Assembly (NCBI GenBank): GCA_030596265.1
Contig: JAUVKM010000084.1
Coordinates: 1 to 8,059 of the forward strand
Source of the DNA: Candidatus Cloacimonadota bacterium
GTDB taxonomy: Bacteria > Cloacimonadota > Cloacimonadia > Cloacimonadales > TCS61
Direction: 5' to 3'
DNA: 8,059 nt
Below are positions 6,050-8,059 of this stretch, piece by piece (positions within the stretch are counted from its first letter, which is position 1; the number at the start of each line of letters is the position of its first letter). A program made the position numbers and the translations under genes. The notes beneath the pieces were generated by a model that did no database searches, had not been told where the DNA came from, and saw only the letters and a list, made by a program, of their open reading frames with translations.

Positions 6050-6732
6050 ATAATACAGATACCATCAAATTGAAGGAATTATCAAAACTTGTAAAACATT
6101 TTGATCGTAAAACTTCTAAATTTCTAAAAAAATTTAAAAAAAATGCGAAAAAAGGTGATAAAGAAAAAGCTTTTATAAATTTATTAATAGCTTGCTTAAG
6201 ATCCTCACCAAGGTGGACAATTAAAGGATATGAATTGATAATAAGTGTTTTAAAACCAGAAGAAAAACTTCAATTGCCCGATTATAAGGATTTACCTGCT
6301 ATAATAAATGAGATATTAATATTCAGATGTTTTTTAATTGATGTAACACTCTGGGGAGTAATTGCTGAAAATATCGGTCATCAATATAACTATTCAAGCA
6401 CGTTATTAAGAGAAAAAACAAACGAAATAATGGATGAAATATTTGATGGTGCACTACAGATTTCATATGAATTTAATGAGCTTATTGGAACACACGCCAA
6501 ACCACAAGATTTTATAAAATTATATGACAGTAAGTTTGAAGAATATAGTAAAATGGATTTTAATAACTCTCAATCCCCAAAAGGTACTCTTTTTTGGGAA
6601 GCATGTAAACAAATCACCATTTCAATTATCGGAGGTCAAGATTTTGTATTAATTACTTATTTGAGCCAACTTGCTTATCAAGACTATATCTCTAATATCG
6701 AGATGGCTGAGACCGTTTATAAAAAAAAATGA
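6046..6732 (+). CDS. Helical protein of unknown function, partner of the HEPN-like gene
   Basis: This 228-residue protein was not recognised. The first 45 residues are strikingly basic (about fifteen Lys/Arg, including a KKFKKNAKKGDKEKAF stretch at 28-43), suggesting nucleic-acid or acidic-partner binding. The rest is predicted helical with a conserved-looking middle (INEILIFRCFLIDVTLWGV, 87-105) and a hydrophobic C-terminal helix, but no convincing membrane segment or signal peptide. No catalytic motif was found. The ATG overlaps the upstream stop as ATGA, and GGAG at 6029-6032 is 13 bases away, so translation is probably coupled to the HEPN-like gene. Base composition matches that gene and differs from the left-hand operon. 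A regulator, inhibitor or structural partner of the HEPN-like protein is possible, but nothing in the sequence proves it. Confidence 0.65.
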   Translation: MNNTDTIKLKELSKLVKHFDRKTSKFLKKFKKNAKKGDKEKAFINLLIACLRSSPRWTIKGYELIISVLKPEEKLQLPDYKDLPAIINEILIFRCFLIDVTLWGVIAENIGHQYNYSSTLLREKTNEIMDEIFDGALQISYEFNELIGTHAKPQDFIKLYDSKFEEYSKMDFNNSQSPKGTLFWEACKQITISIIGGQDFVLITYLSQLAYQDYISNIEMAETVYKKK

Positions 6733-6794
6733 CGTAATTCATTTTTTAACAATATATTAATAATCATTAATTACAATTATTTTGTTCGTTTTTG

Positions 6795-6825
6795 CCTGCC
6801 TTGGCAAAGCTTTAGCGAAGACAGG
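6795..6825. repeat. Imperfect palindrome centred on AAAGCTTT
   Basis: A 31-base near-palindrome begins CCTGCCTTGGC and ends GCGAAGACAGG, with the self-complementary centre AAAGCTTT. The arms differ at two positions plus one inserted base. It is GC-richer than the flanking AT-rich spacer. It lies between the HEPN-like pair and the methyltransferase remnant, which converge on it. No T-run follows on either strand, so a REP-like dispersed element fits better than an intrinsic terminator, although a hairpin here could still affect mRNA ends. Confidence 0.65.
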
Positions 6826-6838
6826 TTCGTTGCTAATC

Positions 6839-7126
6839 CTACTCCGCCACTACGATAACACCGGTTCCAATTTTATTTTCATTATAATAATCCAGCAGCA
6901 TAAAAACAAAAGCAATGGGGTAGAAAATAATATAATAAATTGGAAGAAAAATTGATAATAGCTTAGATTTGGAGATCAATGAGAGTGGAAATTTTAGTGC
7001 CAGCTTCCAATATATCTGTCCGAATTTACCATAAGAATATTCAAATGAAACAATTTTAAAACCCGCATTTTCCAGTTTGGAACAGATGTCTTCTTTGCTG
7101 TAACCGGGACGAACATGCTCTGCTGT
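6839..7126 (-). pseudogene. SAM-dependent methyltransferase, C-terminal remnant
   Basis: About 95 residues read as the C-terminal part of a class I SAM-dependent methyltransferase. They include AEHVRPGYSKEDI followed by LENAGFKIVSFEYSYG, then a hydrophobic FLPIYYIIFYPIAFVFMLLDYY segment and a terminal GTGVIVVAE, the usual last strand of this fold. The N-terminal Rossmann part with the SAM-binding GxGxG motif is absent. The frame stays open to 7198, but residues upstream of about 7127 are only the antisense of the type IX sorting tail, so they are not part of the enzyme. The gene has therefore lost its 5' two-thirds at the junction near 7121-7127 and is probably inactive. If the junction is an assembly or amplification chimera, the intact gene exists elsewhere in the genome. 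Confidence 0.7.
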
Positions 7127-7391
7127 GAATTTTCCCAATCCATTCAATCCTTCTACAACTATTTCGTTTAGTTTAACCGCAAAGGACGCTAAGAACACAA
7201 AGTTAGAGATCTATAATTTAAAAGGACAGAAAGTAAAAACACTTGTTAATGAAGAATTGTCTGCAGGAAAACACTCTGTTGTTTGGAACGGAACTGATGA
7301 TAGTGATAAATCAGTATCTTCTGGAATTTATTTCTACAAAATGAGAGCAGGTAGTTATACTTCTACCAAAAAAATGATCCTTATGAAATAA
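7125..7391 (+). pseudogene. C-terminal FlgD-like / type IX secretion sorting tail, 5'-truncated gene
   Basis: This is the last ~88 residues of a large secreted protein. NFPNPFNPST at the start, IYNLKGQKVKTL, SAGKHSVVWNGTDD, SVSSGIYFYKMRAG and the final STKKMILMK are textbook for the C-terminal sorting tail of type IX-secreted proteins in FCB bacteria. This beta-sandwich is read by the outer-membrane secretion machinery and often removed. A GTG at 7125 could be called a start, but there is no ribosome binding site or signal peptide, and the frame is stopped at 7101. The passenger part is therefore missing. Residues between ISFSL and EIYN are encoded by a short tandem repeat. The native terminator is still present downstream. 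It is a truncated remnant in this window, unless the junction near 7121-7127 is artificial. Confidence 0.8.
7173..7202 (+). repeat. 9-bp tandem repeat (consensus GCAAAGRAC) inside the sorting tail
   Basis: Three consecutive 9-base units of consensus GCAAAGRAC, preceded by TTAACC, lie in frame with the sorting tail. They encode A-K-D, A-K-N and T-K-L. From general knowledge, CGCAAAGRA-type repeats of this style occur as dispersed intergenic repeats in environmental bacterial genomes. Here the repeat supplies part of a protein domain without breaking the frame. Confidence 0.6.
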
Positions 7392-7408
7392 TCATACAAA
7401 CAAATATT

Positions 7409-7441
7409 AAAAGACGGCTCTATGTAGTCGTCTTTTTTTTT
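7409..7441 (+). terminator. Intrinsic terminator after the sorting-tail gene
   Basis: An 11-bp stem (AAAAGACGGCT paired with AGTCGTCTTTT, including one G-U pair) has a 6-base loop and runs straight into nine T residues at 7433-7441. It lies 17 bases after the TAA stop of the sorting-tail frame, where the secreted-protein transcript would end. It isolates the TPR gene from upstream transcription. Confidence 0.88.
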
Positions 7442-7512
7442 GGAATAATTGTTGCTAGTAAATCTTGATAAAATAATTGATGTATAAAATAGTGATTTCA
7501 GAATAAGTTCCA
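7442..7512 (+). promoter_or_regulatory. Presumed promoter region of the TPR gene
   Basis: The strong terminator just upstream means the TPR gene needs its own promoter here. TTGATA at 7465-7470 and TAAAAT at 7485-7490 resemble -35 and -10 boxes, but the 14-base spacing is too short for a confident call. An AT-rich TGTATAAAAT stretch at 7481-7490 is the best -10 candidate. Confidence 0.3.
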
Positions 7513-7520
7513 AAGAGGAA
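7513..7520 (+). promoter_or_regulatory. Ribosome binding site AAGAGGAA of the TPR gene
   Basis: AAGAGGAA ends 5 bases before the ATG at 7526 and fixes the start. It is nearly the same as the site used by the HEPN-like gene. Confidence 0.8.
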
Positions 7521-7525
7521 GTGTT

Positions 7526-8059
7526 ATGGGAAATAAAATTGAGAAACTTATCAAACTCTCTGCAAAAGAATCGAAAAGGTCAGCAGAAGACAAATATAAA
7601 TTTGCTAAAGAAGCTTTAGGGCTTGCCCAAAAGATAGATAATGAAACTGATAAAGCAGAAATTCTTAAAAATATTGGAAAGATATTTCACGACTTATTTA
7701 AACAAAGAGAATCTAATGATGCTTTTCTACAAGCCTTAAATATCTATGAAAAACTAAGTGAAAAGCTTAATATTGTTAATTGCTATTATCACATTGGATT
7801 TAATTATTCACGAATGGTAAATGTAAAAAAAGCACTCGAATACCTGACGCTTACTTTTAATGCAACTTCTGAAACAGAAAAACCGGAATTTCACATAAAC
7901 TCGGCAATGTATATAGGAAGATTGTATATGGAATTCGGAGATTTTAATAAAGGGTTTGAATATCTTTTTTATTCACTGGAATATAATAAAAAGATTGATA
8001 ATAAGAAAAATATTGCTGAAACATATTCTAAAATTGCTGCCGGTTATAATTTACTTGGG
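7526..8059 (+). CDS. Tetratricopeptide repeat protein, 3'-truncated by window end
   Basis: The first 178 residues of a TPR protein are open to the window edge. There is no signal peptide or membrane segment, so it starts as a cytoplasmic protein. Helix-turn-helix repeats of about 40 residues are visible near 44-80 (GKIFHDLFKQRESNDAFLQA, then LNIYEKL), 82-115 (YYHIGFNYSRMVNVKKALEY), 125-158 (AMYIGRLYMEFGDFNKGFEY) and a fourth beginning at about 164. They show the usual small residues at Gly/Ala positions and the A/G-x-x-Y/F pattern. The 40-residue spacing is common in TPR sensor modules that precede a signalling output (GGDEF, histidine kinase, adenylate cyclase or SpoIIE) in FCB bacteria, but the output domain would lie outside the window. 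TPRs mediate protein-protein contacts; no specific partner is indicated. A strong terminator upstream separates it from the gene remnants. Confidence 0.82.
   Translation, partial: MGNKIEKLIKLSAKESKRSAEDKYKFAKEALGLAQKIDNETDKAEILKNIGKIFHDLFKQRESNDAFLQALNIYEKLSEKLNIVNCYYHIGFNYSRMVNVKKALEYLTLTFNATSETEKPEFHINSAMYIGRLYMEFGDFNKGFEYLFYSLEYNKKIDNKKNIAETYSKIAAGYNLLG

Noticed and set aside
6733..6794. ATTAAT-rich stretch as a regulatory palindrome
   Set aside because: It is low-complexity AT-rich sequence; the apparent symmetry comes from self-palindromic ATTAAT words.
7127..7198. N-terminal part of the minus-strand frame starting at 7198 as methyltransferase sequence
   Set aside because: These residues are just the antisense reading of the plus-strand sorting tail and its 9-bp repeat; the methyltransferase similarity starts only below about 7127.
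7173..7202. CRISPR array or minisatellite
   Set aside because: There are only three 9-base units with no spacers, far from the 24-40 base repeats of CRISPR arrays.

Overview
The window looks like chromosomal DNA from an AT-rich, uncultured bacterium of the FCB group (Fibrobacterota-Chlorobiota-Bacteroidota), and most resembles Candidatus Cloacimonadota. The main clue is a C-terminal FlgD-like / type IX secretion sorting tail (NPFNPST start, YNLKGQKVKTL, SSGIYFYK, KKMILMK end) at 7125-7391. Other clues are an outer-membrane beta-barrel protein with a signal peptide and purine-rich AGAGGAA-type ribosome binding sites. The phylum is an inference from style; the window holds no rRNA or other strict marker.

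Left half (2-4768), minus strand: five genes packed as one operon and read right to left. They are an outer-membrane beta-barrel protein, a RecJ-type single-strand DNA exonuclease, a 56-residue 2[4Fe-4S] ferredoxin, a geranylgeranyl-reductase-family flavoprotein and a membrane polyprenol/diacylglycerol kinase. Gaps are 7 and 16 bases, then stop/start overlaps of 1 and 4 bases. The last three genes form a coherent set: a low-potential electron carrier, a flavoenzyme family that reduces prenyl double bonds, and a membrane enzyme family that phosphorylates prenyl alcohols or diacylglycerol. Ferredoxin-driven reduction of an isoprenoid lipid coupled to its phosphorylation is the most attractive functional reading.

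Middle (4769-6732): a divergent intergenic region carries a perfect 13-bp inverted repeat. It is followed on the plus strand by a small secreted protein of unknown function and two overlapping, very AT-rich genes. The first of these has an R-N-x4-H motif in a helical context, as in HEPN ribonuclease-like proteins. The second is an unrecognised helical protein with a strongly basic N-terminus. The pair looks like an accessory module, possibly toxin/antitoxin-like or defence-related, but this is not established.

Right part (6733-8059): an imperfect palindrome is followed by gene debris. The 3' part of a SAM-dependent methyltransferase gene (minus strand) abuts, head to head, the 3' part of a type IX-secreted protein gene (plus strand). 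Both have lost their 5' parts at a junction near 7121-7127. The sorting tail contains a 9-bp tandem repeat that reads in frame, and it ends in a strong intrinsic terminator. A TPR protein gene then starts at 7526 and runs off the window. No stretch longer than 300 bases lacks a gene or gene remnant. I saw no tRNA, rRNA, CRISPR array or transposase.
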